From Rhizophagus irregularis (Eukaryota > Glomeromycota > Glomeromycetes > Glomerales > Glomeraceae): DNA of 64,000 bases. The translations under genes and the position numbers were made by a program. The stretch lies in contig NC_089439.1 in NCBI RefSeq assembly GCF_026210795.1, forward strand, positions 4,960,001 through 5,024,000, in the 5' to 3' direction. Under the pieces are notes generated by a model, which saw nothing but the letters and a program-made list of their open reading frames with translations, had not been told where the DNA came from and ran no database searches. Below are positions 9,874 to 21,966 of this stretch, piece by piece; position 1 is the stretch's first letter; every line of letters starts with the position of its first letter.

Positions 9874-12800
9874 TCAATCATCTATTTCATTGCTATGCAT
9901 ATAAACTCCAAATTCAATACTATCATTTAAAATTTCTTTCGCATCTTCAAGTGTTATACTATTATTACGGTCCTCTTGAATCAGACGTAATGTTACTTCT
10001 GGTACTAGAACTTCGTAAATAAAATCCATAGGGTCTAATGGGTACGTTTTGTCTTTTGTGAGATTATTAGAGTTAACAAACAATTCTATTAAAGTATTAA
10101 CAATAGTATATAACCCATTAAACCCATAATAACCTGGCTGTAAATTAGTAAAGCTAATTAATAAAATATAAACAAAATTTATATTCAAACAGATAATTAC
10201 CAACCTGAAAAACTTCAAATCGATTCATGAGCATCATTGGCGCCTTGGCTTTATTATATCCGACTTCTTTATATATTGAAGATGCAATATCCCAATAGTA
10301 ACTTGAAATATTTCCGTTAATAATTTCAATGAGATCTTTTTCAAATTTGATTATGCGTGATGGAAGTACATTAAAATCGATATATTCAGGATATCCTTTT
10401 GATAATCCATGTGGAACAATATTCAATTCACCATGATGCATTATACAAAAAGACCAACGTTCTTCTTCTGTGATTGGCTTGTTTTGTAGATTTTGTAACT
10501 GGTCTTTTATCTTTTCTGGTAAAATATCTGGTAGGATATTATCACAATAGGGGCATAAATTGTGAGAATTAGGTACTAAATCAAATTCTAAATCCAAGTT
10601 TAAATCATCATTAGATGGCAGTTCTGGAAGATATTGAAATACATTGCGGGGTGGGCTTGGCATTATAAACGATGATGATGATGCAAATGAAGATGTACTT
10701 CTTCTATCTATTAAATAAATATAGGTAAAGAAATTAATAATACAGATATTAATGTTATTACGTTAAATATATATCTTTACCAGTACTAATTGAAGATAAA
10801 TTATCTTCTCGTTTTCGTTTAAGATTTCGAATTTGTTTTGTTTTCCTTTGTTGTATAGAAAACGTATTACCAGATTGTGATTGGTTTGGTAAATTTATTC
10901 TATGGGACGATCGAGGTTTAGCAGATAATTTAGGAGGTGCGCCTAAATTTGATTTTGTTCTTTCACTTAATTCTGCTGGCCGAAATGGATCTTTAATCTC
11001 CTGAGATGACCGTTTAAGTGGATAAAATATTTTATTACCTAATGAGCAAAAGTAAGATTAATATAATAAATAACAATAATAATTTTTAAAAAATTATTTC
11101 AAACATCTTACCTTGCATATTATATAATCTAATAATTTCTTGATAAGAATCTTCCATGTCACCTTGATATATTACATTATTTTTTATAGACGCGGGAACT
11201 ACTCGTTCCTTATTACGAAAATAGAGAACAAGATTTTTCTTTGCTTCGTTTACAACTTCTAGATGTCCTTTTTGTTGTGTTTCTATAAGCAAAGTGGCTG
11301 CATGACAGTGCCTACATTTATCACGTAATGAACTATTCCATATGTATTCCCAGCATGTACATTCACCAGTAATAACATTACATATATGAAATCCTTGTTC
11401 TAATATTACATTTTCGGATAATAAAGATTTCATAAGAAAATTGATCATATCATTTAATTTTCGTACAATTTCCTCATCTAGACGCAAAGGCTTATCATCA
11501 TAAGAAGATACGAATAAATCATCAGATTTTTTTTTAACAAGAAAAGTATTTTGGTCTGATGATATCTTAACCATATTAAGAAGAAAATCTAATCTTCCTT
11601 GATTTAATCTTCGAAGTTTATCACAACATATCATATCATCTTTAGTTTGCTATAAATAATTTAAAATAAATTAATTTAATAATATTATTTAAAAATGATA
11701 ACGAAAAAATTCTTACCTGTTCAATCGTTTGAGTATTGAATAAAGTAACTAAACCAGATTCAAACTTATTTAAATCTTCATGACTTACAATAGTTTCACT
11801 TTGAAATTTTATTCCATACATTCGTTCAACAAATGTCAATGGTGTTTGTTTACCACTATATACTGCTTCAATTGTCCTATTGATCCGTTCTGTAAAATTG
11901 TTCGTAGTCCATGGAAATCTGTTTGTAATGTTTTTGGAAATACGACCAGCATCAATAAAACTTAATTTCCACTCCGTGCACATCCAATTTTTAGATAAAT
12001 CATCTATTAATTTATCTTTTTTAGTTTTTTCCAATGGAAGAGTGTTAATAAATTCGATATATTTCTTAGCCATTTCAATGGCAGTTTCTTCAGTTCGACT
12101 ACGACCTACAATTTTAAACGCTAATGCTATTGGATATCTAAACAATAAATAATTAATTAGTTATCAATTTTAATAAAAAAAAATTAATATAATATATAAC
12201 TTACCTGAATTTTGCAGGTATCTGCCATTTATTTAAATTTTCACTAAAAGTTTTCATAATATGAAACCAACATAAAATTGGTTTATGTGAAGCATTTTGG
12301 ATAGCAAGTTTAGATGGTCTATGCTTATCAATTAAGATATATGGCTTCCAATTATTGTTTTGACATTCACGAACTCGTTGAAATCCGTTTCCAGATAAAA
12401 GATTTTCATAGTACCACTTGTGTTCACAGAACTCGTTATCACATGGGATATTTTTTTTAATAGCGTCAATAGCCAATTTTATAGTATGATGATTTTCCTT
12501 ATTAAATAGCGCTAATATATATATTTTATTTACAATTTAATAAATTACAATAAATTATATACTAAATAATTTAATATATGTCAAATTTTACTTACCAAAT
12601 GCAACAGGCAATCCGCAACCAGCACTATTCTCAGTAACAATTGATAATACCGGTGCACGGTCCAAATTTAAATCATATTTACCATCTATTCCGATACAGA
12701 TTTTACCGTAATCACGAGCATTTTTTAACCAAAACTCATCAGAAATTGTAAGTTGATAATATCGGTCAGGTGAATCAGCTGGTTGATTAATGTCTGCTAT

Positions 12801-13676
12801 TTGATAATATAATATAAAACCTTGAGATTTTAATATATTATTTACTAAACTATCAAGCTGAGTCCAAGGACCAGTATCATCCTTTAATTTCTTATCATCT
12901 CTGGCAACAAATTGCCGGAGTTTGTCATTATTACATATTATACGTTGGCTTGCTAATGCATTGTTAATTACTTCTTCTGATGCACCATTAAGTGATGTTA
13001 ATAATTTCGCTTTTATCCCTTTGGCTGTCCTGTGGTCTGCTCTTCTGCTTAATGCTATCGAATCTCTGACAGAATAAGTTAAATTTATTCTTGAAATTTT
13101 AGGAATATTATTATTGTAAAATGTACGATGAGTTCCTTGAATGGTAATTCGCAATGGATTTTCTAATGATAGCCAAGATAACCGACATTCAGAAATAACT
13201 CTGACACTACAATGGTGCATATCATTTCCATTTTTCAAATTATTTCGTAAATTATAATTTTCACAATTTTCATTACATTTTCCAACACTACCGCATAATC
13301 TTTGACAGTTGCCTCCATCACCTGAACAATACATAACCCAATACCAACATTGTTGGTTTTTGGCTAATCCTAATTCAATTTGAGAAACCAGATCTCTTCC
13401 TAAACTGGTTAAAACTAAAACATCATCAATACGATTTGTTGATTTTACCGTTCCAGTTTTAGTTTTCCATGCTAAGTAATCTATTGCCCCTTGTACACGT
13501 TCTACCGTTAAGATTCCAGCTTTAACAAGTTTAGGAGTAACTTGTCTACTTTGATTTTTTAAGCGATAATTTTTTAAAAGATTTGCATTTGATATATACC
13601 ATTCTGCAGCACGACCAAATGGTACATTTACTGAGCCATCATCGTTGTATTTGATTTGATTTTCGTAAGTTTCCAT
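9874..13676 (-). CDS. MULE transposase with SWIM zinc finger fused to a C-terminal RTC4-like domain
   Basis: Seven exons (13676-12596, 12511-12205, 12137-11717, 11649-11112, 11038-10781, 10707-10205, 10137-9874) join in phase to 1,123 residues without a stop. I chose the ATG at 13676 over an upstream in-frame one because it opens the hydrophilic domain. A cysteine-rich N-terminal part is followed by a DDE-type core: Asp331 (IGIDGKY), Asp422 (ILIDKH), C441-x2-H444, and Glu546 (TTNNFTERINR). A SWIM finger (C700, C702, C715, H717) and a basic linker ending KRKRE follow. Residues about 920-1115 match the pattern I know for RTC4-like domains: CPYC, FCIMHHGE, GYPEYIDFN, PGYYGFNG, EVLVPE, LIQED. RTC4 in yeast is linked to telomere capping. 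The fusion suggests a targeting or chromatin role, which is inference. Confidence 0.88.
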
Positions 13677-13944
13677 ATTATAATATATAGTAACGTTACA
13701 CAAATTTATAGAAAGAAAATTATTACAAATAATTATCACGTAAAAAATATAAACAAGGTTATAAAACGCAAAATATATTATAAAAACTATTATATAATAA
13801 AGAAAAAAATATCAAAAGAGAAATCAAAATTTTTGGAAAAGAAAAAGAATTGAACCATTTGTCGTGTGAAAAGTATTATGTGAACGCGTTAAATGTTATA
13901 CAATGATACATTAACTTGTTAAGTATAAATTAAATAAATAAAAC

Positions 13945-14130
13945 GTGATACTATCGAATAATCAAAAATAATACATTTTTTTTCAATAATCAAAAATGAT
14001 AGAATTTTTTTTTCAATAATCAAAAATGATACATTTATTTTTTCAATAATCAAAAACGATACAACAGTTTGTACAACTAACTTCTATAATCAAAAAGCAT
14101 CACCTCCTTAATCAAAAACGATATATTTGC
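13945..14130 (-). repeat. Right terminal inverted repeat of the MULE
   Basis: Inverted copy of 9455-9640. The transposase start codon lies about 270 bp inside it, so this end probably also carries the promoter. The duplication ATCGCTGCT follows at 14131-14139. Confidence 0.93.
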
Positions 14131-14157
14131 ATCGCTGCTACCTCCGCCTGTTTATAG

Positions 14158-14930
14158 TGATATAAGAGTGAAATTAGTAATTTAACAAATGGTTAAAAAA
14201 TCATTTATAAACTTAATTTATAAAATATTTTGACCATATTTTTATAGTATTATAGTAATATTTTTGAAATATTTGTTTTTATTTTTTTTGTTTGCGTAAT
14301 TATCATTAAATTATATTAAGTGTAGCTCTAAACTTTAAATTTCAGCATATATTAAAGATATTATATTAATAATATGTTGAGTATATTTGTCAGTAATATG
14401 TTTATCACATTTTCAAAATCAATAGGTTTCTGTAAAGAGTCTGAACCTGTCCAGCAATAATTTTTGATACTACAAGAACGCAACCTACTCAAATGTATTG
14501 TATTTGATGTAAAATATGAGATATGACGGCGTTCTTAATATTAGAATAATCCTTGACCAATCACATGCATCACTTAAAAATTACTTTATCTTTTTAATTC
14601 TTCTTTATTCTTTTCTTTTTTCTTGAACTTTGGCTGCAACTATTTTAATTTATTTCGATAGGAAAAGTTATAAGTTATATCTATTTACATATTTATATTA
14701 TTATTACTTGGATGTAGTTATAATTACAATTAGGACATTTTTTACGAAGCAATGGCATCCTAGTAATTAGCACTATCACTTGAATAATAATTACCAATTT
14801 GTCACAAATCTCACATTGTACTTATTATAGGTTAAAATTTTTGCTGTGAAAGTTATAAAAAAAAGGAAATATAAAGAGATACAAATAAAGAAGAAGAGCA
14901 ATTAAAATAAATTATCACTTTAAATCCATA
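14158..14930. other. Gene-free; duplicated 3' flank of a Myb-like gene
   Basis: The part from about 14545 to 14815 (CCTTGACCAATCACATGCA, and TAGGACATTTTTTACGA followed by CAATGGCATC) recurs at about 34155-34380 next to the Myb relic at 34985-35240. It is the shared downstream flank of this gene subfamily. The first 380 bp are AT-rich with nothing recognisable. Confidence 0.6.
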
Positions 14931-15986
14931 TTATAATATATCATTATCATTTTCATCATCATCATTCAACAGGTATCGAAATTTAAGTTTTTCTTGATTG
15001 GTAGAAGGTTCAATTTTATTAACTGAGAAAGCGAGTTGGTGCAATTTTTCAGGTACACCTTCAAACTCATTTTCATATTTAATTTCGCCTTTATCTTCAT
15101 CATTATTATCAATTAAACTTTTATCTTCAATTTCATTATTATATTCAATTTTATCTTTATCTTCAATTTCAAATTTGTCTTTAATCGTATTAAATTCACC
15201 TCTTTCAAATATAGCCAATCGATCATTCCGTCTTTGACCAGCGTACCAAACGTTTTTGATACTGTTTCGCGAACGAAATTTACCAAATTTCGCTTTCACC
15301 TTAGGTTGAATATCCTTCCATGGAATAGGGCCGTTATTTGTTCTTTGATATTCTACAACCAATTCGCAAATATAATGTTCCTCTTCCGGGGAGAAAGATG
15401 AACGGTCAACTAAATAAAACGATAAAAGTCAATTCAATTCTTAATAAGAAAAAAACATAAATAAAATTTATTAAAACTTGCCGTTAGGATCAAGTATGTT
15501 CCAGTAACTGAAATTTATAAAATAAAAAGTTATTTTTTTTTTAAAAAAAAAACCACTCGTAATAAATGAATTGATAACTTACAAATGACAAAGTGCTTTA
15601 GAGTCATAGTCTTGGCCACAACTATTCTTTAATATTTTAACCAATTCTTTAAAAACATTACTAGGTTTTCTTCCCCTTTTTAACCATTCGTCCATATGAT
15701 CTATTATAATTTTCCTACCCTAAGAAGTAAAAAATTAATATTTTAAAAAGGTGAGAATATTTAATTTTAAATTCGTTTCATAACATACGGCTTCGTCTAT
15801 TGTTTTAGTTAATCTATTGATTTTACGGCTATTACGAATTTTATATTTTTTTGGTTTGCGGTTGTAATCAATGTCACTTTTATTGTCTTCAGTACTTTCG
15901 TCGTCGTCTTTAACACTTTCATTGTCATCAATTTTTTCGAGGTCTTCCACATTTTGGTAAACAAAGTTATAGTTTTTCACTTCCAT
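14931..15986 (-). CDS. Two-repeat Myb-like DNA-binding protein, minus-strand subfamily
   Basis: Paralogue of 5524-6414. Exons 15986-15789, 15719-15583, 15507-15482 and 15409-14931 give 279 residues in an open frame. The third intron needs a GC donor (GCAAGT) where the paralogue has GTAAGT; phase and exon size (26 nt) are otherwise conserved. Start at 15986 (MEVKNYNF) matches the paralogue's MEMKNHDF; an in-frame ATG 45 bp upstream is probably not used. The first repeat has IDHMDEWLKRGRKPSNVF; the second has PWKDIQPKVKAKFGKF and NSIKNVWYAGQRRND. A tryptophan conserved in the paralogue (CEWASK) is leucine here (CELVVE). An acidic region is expanded in the C-terminal half (repeats of EDK and NNE), explaining the extra length. 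It probably acts in the nucleus. Confidence 0.82.
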
Positions 15987-16095
15987 CTTGTGGATAATAT
16001 TTTTTTTTATAATAAGAATATTTTTTATCAATTCATAGAAACAAATTTATATTTTTTTAAACGAAAATAAAGAGGAAGAAATTTACTTTCCCCAA

Positions 16096-16440
16096 CCTGA
16101 AACTTTATTTACAGTTACATAATATAATGGCTTTTTTTATTGTTAAATTATTACTATATTTAGTAGTTAGTACAAAGGATTTAATCCTTTTTTGGATTGT
16201 TTGATTGTGAATTTAGACAATGAAATTTATTCCTTTTTTGATTGTAAACTCTGCAAACTGCAAGAATAATCACGTGATCATAATTAAAACTGCTCTCCGA
16301 CAAATTGATCACCAAAATGTATGAAAATATAGTGAAATTGTTTCTTATGTTATTATGAACAATTGAAGCCAAAAAAAGCAATGAATTCTTTGAAGGATTA
16401 TAATATTTTTTTAAATTGGTTTTTATTTGTTATTCTGTTT
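16096..16440 (+). promoter_or_regulatory. Upstream block of a plus-strand Myb-like gene, now without its gene
   Basis: CAACCTGAAACTTTATT, two or three TTTTTTGATTG-type repeats and the following sequence to about 16440 align with 3411-3640 and 6680-6905. Where the gene should start (about 16440) unrelated DNA begins. The region is the intergenic space of an ancestral divergent pair with 14931-15986. Confidence 0.55.
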
Positions 16441-17435
16441 AGGAAAACAACTGAACCCTACTTATAAAAAAAAAATAAAGGATGGTAATGAATGATCGAC
16501 CGACCGACCATCAAAATTGGTAAAATAATTACATACCATTTTTATTCATATGTCACATTTATTCCTCAAATAAACATATCACAGGAGTCTTGGCAGATAC
16601 ATAATTAGCATTATATGCAATTAACAATGGTAAATTTATGGGTTAGAGTTTCATTTAAAAAAAAATTGGAAAATTCCATTGTACAGTCAAGAAAAAAGAA
16701 TCAAAGAATTTTATTGTACAATCTGTACAATCAAAAGAAGTTTCCATATTCTTTTTTTAAAAAAAAGGTAATTGTATCAGAAATTGTAATGTTTTACAAC
16801 AGATTTTTGAGACTGATGTTCATATAAGAACTTTATTATACAAATGACTACGTTGCTGCTGCGGCTGCGGCAATGTCATAATTTTTGTCTTTCATGCGGT
16901 AAATCAGGCTTTCGACCTTGTTTTATCATCAATGTCATACTGTATCATGCGCGGCTGCGGCTGCGGTCCTTGTGTGTGAGACTTCGGCCTTGTTTTTCCG
17001 TCTTTTATTAAAAGTTGATATTTATATTAGAGCTTATAAAGAATAGTATTATTACTATTTATTAAATAATACTAATACAAATATTATTACTATTTATTAA
17101 TACTAATACAAATATAAGAAATATAAATTCTTTTTATTTCATGTTTAATAAAAAGAATTTAACGAACGTACTGTAGTTTTTAGATGATTGTCAACAGTAT
17201 ATATAGTAATATATTTTACAAATGTGTAAAAGTAATACTATAGTAAATGTTTTAAAATTGAAGCAATGGGTTTTGGATTTTATCTAAGATCAGCATTACG
17301 TTGCATCCTTAAATAGATGATAAAGATCCTTTACCCCTCAGTTTCAGGATAAAAAAGTAAATATACTGACAAATTCGAAGTGTATTTATTCCTTAAATAA
17401 ACATATTACCGGAGTTTTGGCAGATAAATAACTAA
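16441..17435. repeat. Inserted or duplicated block with direct repeats and a GCGGCTGCGGC island
   Basis: Near-identical segments of about 45 bp (TTTATTCCTYAAATAAACAT, then a GGAGTYTTGGCAGATA stretch) lie at 16558-16605 and 17385-17432. Between them is a GC-rich island, 16853-16990, reiterating GCGGCTGCGGC. Only low-complexity frames occur. The block may be an insertion with long direct repeats or a local tandem duplication. Confidence 0.5.
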
Positions 17436-17545
17436 ACATAGTTAATAACTTTTCTCCTGTATTTATATATATTATTTTAAACCAAAAAAATGTATAAAAT
17501 ACTGAATCAAAGAATTTAATTTTTTTTTTTCATGAAAAAAAAATT

Positions 17546-18380
17546 ATGAACAAACCAAAAAAGAGGCAATCAAGAAAGCAACGATCAAAAAAGATAGAAA
17601 CAAAAAAGATAGAATTAGTACGTATTAAATTTTGTTTTTTTCTTTTCTTTTGAGAAAAAAAAATATTTCTTGCCAATTTTTCCATTTCATTTTTTTTTTC
17701 ATTTTTTTTTTTAAAAAAAAAAATCTTGTAGATTGATAACGAGATTATAAGTGCTATGAATGAATATAAAGCTATGCCAAACTGCTACGTAATGATTAGT
17801 AAAAAAATCAATAAAGGATTTTCCCCAAAGCAAATTCGTCAGCGGTAAATATTCAAATTATTATAATTTAATTATAATTTAATTTTTCTTTGCGTAAAAT
17901 TTATTTTATTTTATTCATAATTTAGATGGATAAGTCAACTCGATCCACGTCGTAAGTAAATTGTACCTAATTAAAGTTCTTGATTTGATTGTAACTCGAT
18001 TATAAATTTTCTTTGTAGTTTGTCAATGGCCACTCGATAATAATGAAAAATTTTACATTATCCACTGGGTTGAAGGATATAAAATTAAGAATCCATCTAA
18101 GAACATTAACTGGAAAGAATTAATTTTTGAGATGGAAAAAAAATTCGGTAAATTTCGTTCAGAAAGTAAAGTGAAAAATTATTATTCCTCAACGTTAAAA
18201 CAAAGACGGAAAAGACAATTACCTTCAAATGATAACGTATTCAATCAAAATAATAATGTGCCAACAACCGTATTACCTTCACCTCAAGATATTAACGTTC
18301 CAAAAGGCTATCTTCATGATATTGACTTTCCAATAATTAAAGGTTCTGACCGGATAAAAATTAAAAATTTGTTAAATTGA
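17546..18380 (+). CDS. Two-repeat Myb-like DNA-binding protein
   Basis: Paralogue of 3843-4665 with the same four-exon structure: 17546-17617, 17732-17844, 17926-17951 and 18019-18380 (72, 113 and 26 nt, then the last exon), all GT-AG. The ATG at 17532 is unusable because it meets a stop after five codons. About 190 residues: basic N-terminus, first repeat (EYKAMPN, ISKKINKGFSPKQIRQ, RWISQLDP), second repeat (NEKFYIIHWVEGY, NWKELIFEMEKKFGKF, VKNYYSS). In the last motif the paralogue's tryptophan (NFWY) is tyrosine. The C-terminus keeps NNVPTT and PQDINVP but has fewer QDNN words and a longer, unique end (DFPIIKGSDRIKIKNLLN). The tail resembles the end of the minus-strand subfamily, supporting common descent. 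Confidence 0.84.
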
Positions 18381-21300
18381 TAAATAATACATTCTAATTA
18401 GCTTAAAAAACAATCATGTTTATACGATATATATATATTTTAAATCGACAAAAATGAAGATTAAATGTGCTTTGAGCTATTTTAATTTTTTTAATTATTT
18501 TTCGAGTATAAGAAAATGAATTGTAACTGTATATATTCTTAAATTTATATGCTTAGATTTTATATGCTTAAACATTAAATGCAGTAAGTTTACATTTGTG
18601 AGTTTACTCATATATAATTCAAATGTAAACTTTTTAATATTATTTATGAAACATATTTGTTATTTATAAATTACCCTTCGTATTTTTAATTTGTAAAATT
18701 ATTCTTTTTTTATTCGCAAAAATGAAATTTTATTAAATATTTAAAAATATTGTGTCTTTTAAATATTTCCTTCCAATTGTTCTAGCTATAGTAGAGATTA
18801 TACAGTATATCAACAAGTAAGATAGATTAATTCTGTTAAAAGGTACTGTTTTCCCGTTAAGTAGGGAGAGATAAAGACCCTAAAGAATAAGCTTCTAAAC
18901 GGTAAAGAAACAGACATTAATAAACGTTTCGTTATGGAAGTAAATAAATAAAAATTGCCCTACCAACTACTTGTCCAGACCCGTCTAAAAAAAGTAAAGA
19001 AGTCGGAAAAGAGAACAAGAGAGCGAAAGAGAAGGAGGAAGTTTCGTTAGAGAAAAGATTTTTAAAAAATATAGTGATCACTGGAACTGCGGTTATTAAA
19101 ATGTAAATCATATGATACATGTCGTTAACCGAAATTAGATTTTTTTTATAAATCCTAAGGATTAAATTAAGGATCCACTAAACTATAGAATCCTTTAGGA
19201 TCTTGAAGCTTTAAAATTCAAAATTTTAGGATTCCGATCTTTAAGGTATCTAATTCTTAATACAGTTAGAATAAGATATACTGTAATTTTATTGGCTATG
19301 ATATTATCAGACCTGTCTATAATCACCCCATATATAATCACATCCTGTTTATTATCACCAAATTTCAATGTCCCAAAAATCATATGATACTATTTATGAT
19401 CACTGACCCTCATATGCTAATCACTTATTTTATTTTTTATTTACATAGTAGCACCGTATAACAAGAATAGAATCAACTAAAACTAAAAACCCCTAAGACT
19501 TCTAAAAGGGACCCGATCAAAATACCGACAATCAAAAGACCGACAGGTACATGCTGGCCCGCATTATGGATAATCCTGCCCAGATGTGTCGGTCTTTCGC
19601 CATTTTATTTATTGTGTTTTTTTTTTGGATTAGGCTATTAGGGCAGGTTAATCAAAATTTTATTACTATTACTTGTTACGCTCACGCACTACACTCTTCC
19701 TAACAGAACTTATTTGAACAGGAGATGATGTTTATTGCTTTATCCTCTTAATAATTAAATAATTAGTAATTATTTCATTTTTATGATATTTTTACTTCGT
19801 TGCGAATAATTAAAAAAAAAATTCTTTTTAGATTTTAATAAAATAACTGACTCTTGATGGTTGCAACAATCAACTAACAAATAATCCGTGTAAGATTCTT
19901 AAAAAATTTTTTGTTTTAATGATAAAAATAGAGTTACACAATTATCGTTATTTTTTTAGAACAAACATCATAATCGCATGCAATGTCGACATATTTTCAT
20001 AAACGAGATAATATTAAATAATAAAGAAATATCCCATATATAATGCGAAAACAATGTAAATTTAAATTTAACGATAATAACTGAAAGTGAGATTATCACA
20101 TTTCACAATAAACTTTGTTTGATGCCATTTATTATGAATATACCTCGATTTCGCTTCTTACCAAGTAATAAAAAAAATTAATAACAAATTAAAAATCAAG
20201 CAAATCAAAACAAATCAATTCTCAAAAATCTTTCACCTCTCGATCTTACAATCAATATTTCATAATGCAAACAATAACCGTTGAGCACAAAAATGAGAAC
20301 ATTTTAAGAAGAAATGACCCTTCAATGAAATTTTAATTAGCTGGTGAAGAAATTTTACAAGATAAAATTATAAATTGAACAAATAAATTTTAGACGTTCA
20401 AAGTTAAAGATAGATTATCATTCATTTTATTTTATTTATTTTCCATCATTATCCCTTTTCTACGCATAACATTGTTCGTTTTTAATAGTCAACATAAGTT
20501 TCACTAATTAAATATGTCCCTCTAACACATCCCAGCACGTGATCGTAGAAAAAAAATAACGCAGTGCAACTGATAGATACTGATGGATTACGGAAACGGA
20601 AAGGAAGAAACAGTGATGACAAATAAAATCTATTATTAGAAGCGACTGATTAACTTTTTGGTAAAATCAATCAATAGTAATTAAAATAGGTTGGATTTAC
20701 GGGACCTTTCTCAGCAACACCAACAAATTTTCTACTCCCACGTGACCTAAAATATTCATCACCGGGATCACACCCACCGCGTTTGGTGTATAAACATAAT
20801 AAACATAAATGAAAATAATGAATAGTTGAAAACACAGTAAACAAGATTAGGAAAAAAGATTTAAACCTTAGAATTTAAAATAATTCAATTGATCAAATCG
20901 AAAGAAAAATTTATATTGAACTGCATAAATAATTATAAATTAAATATTCTTAGATGCGTTGTCAGACTTCCAAAAATCCATTTTCTCGACATATCCTTTA
21001 TTTTCCCAACAACAATTTCCCAACAAGACAAATTCCTGAGTGGAAATTTCCACAAAAAGCATTTTTTCCCAACATGATGTTATCCCGACATGAAATTTTC
21101 CCAAAATCAAATTATTAAAAATGTAAGTATATAATATCTAACAATAAATAACACATTATAACTGATAGATCGCAAATATTTAATTATTGATTATAAAATA
21201 TTGTTTTGCGAGACTACACAAACAATGTTTTACAAATAGATATACAAAATAAACTGAGCAAAACAATCTATTTAGAAAATAATTGTTATCCATTTCATAT

Positions 21301-21966
21301 TAATACTATCTAATACTTTTAAATATAAATTAAGATTTCGTTAATGTTAATTTCATTTATAATACTTCAAATTAATAAATTTGACGATATTCCTAAATTG
21401 TTAAATTTCATGAAATTTTTAACAGTAAAATTCCATAAAGAATTGATTGAAAAGTTTTTCATAAGATCATTAATATTATTTATTATATAAAAAATTTACT
21501 TGGGCAATTCGGGAAAATGTCCATTCAGGAGAAAATGGACATCGAGAAATCATTCCGTAACCATTTCAATCGAGAACATATGTCTAGAAGCTCCTTTAAC
21601 AATGCAGTTTAGTTTTCCCATACAAATTTTTGAATGCTCTAACAGCCTAACTGTTATCACTTTTTTTAAACCATTTTTGGTAAGACTCCTAGTAGTTAGC
21701 TGGAACATATTTTATTATGGTAAAAATGTTTTCAGGATTAGGAAATAAATATTTTTAAGAGGTCAAAGATAATAAACAAGTTAAGAAAAAAATACATTAA
21801 GCACAATATTTGTTTTCGGTATAAAATTTGTGCGACTAAAATAACTTCAATTTTAGCAATCTAGGGTACACAAGTGGTACACAATGTACAAAAATAGGTT
21901 GCCTTTAATAAATGTGTTAACTCATGTGACTCAGGAGTCTGGATTAACGAAATATACACCATATTA
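18381..21966. other. Gene-poor region with several small palindromic-word islands
   Basis: No convincing gene. Islands: 19151-19235 reiterates TTAGGATTC and its complement; 19505-19600 has inverted GACCGACA words; 20965-21110 reiterates TTTTCCCAACA, with inverted partners (GGGAAAATGTCC, GAAAATGGACAT) at 21500-21560. At 18970-19000 the minus strand shows a T-rich AG followed by ACGGGTCTGGACAAGT, closely like a sequence at 9095-9120. The rest is AT-rich and unassigned. Confidence 0.5.

Larger units (their letters stand above)
9455..14130 (-). mobile_element. Apparently intact MULE (Mutator-like) transposon
   Basis: The element is 4,676 bp. It starts GCAAATATATCG and ends in the exact reverse complement, with 186-bp terminal inverted repeats (9455-9640 and 13945-14130) differing at only about two positions. 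It is flanked by the 9-bp duplication ATCGCTGCT. Nine-bp duplications and long terminal repeats are typical of Mutator-like elements, and the single gene inside encodes a MULE-type transposase. The near-identical ends, perfect duplication and open 7-exon frame point to recent insertion and possible autonomy. Confidence 0.93.

Noticed and set aside
16615-16827. 70-codon frame with a basic middle
   Set aside because: Contains T/A palindromes and lies inside the repeat-flanked block; no family or splice context.
19151-19235. TTAGGATTC words as a relic telomeric repeat
   Set aside because: The words occur in both orientations and are not the tandem TTAGGG expected of a fungal telomere.
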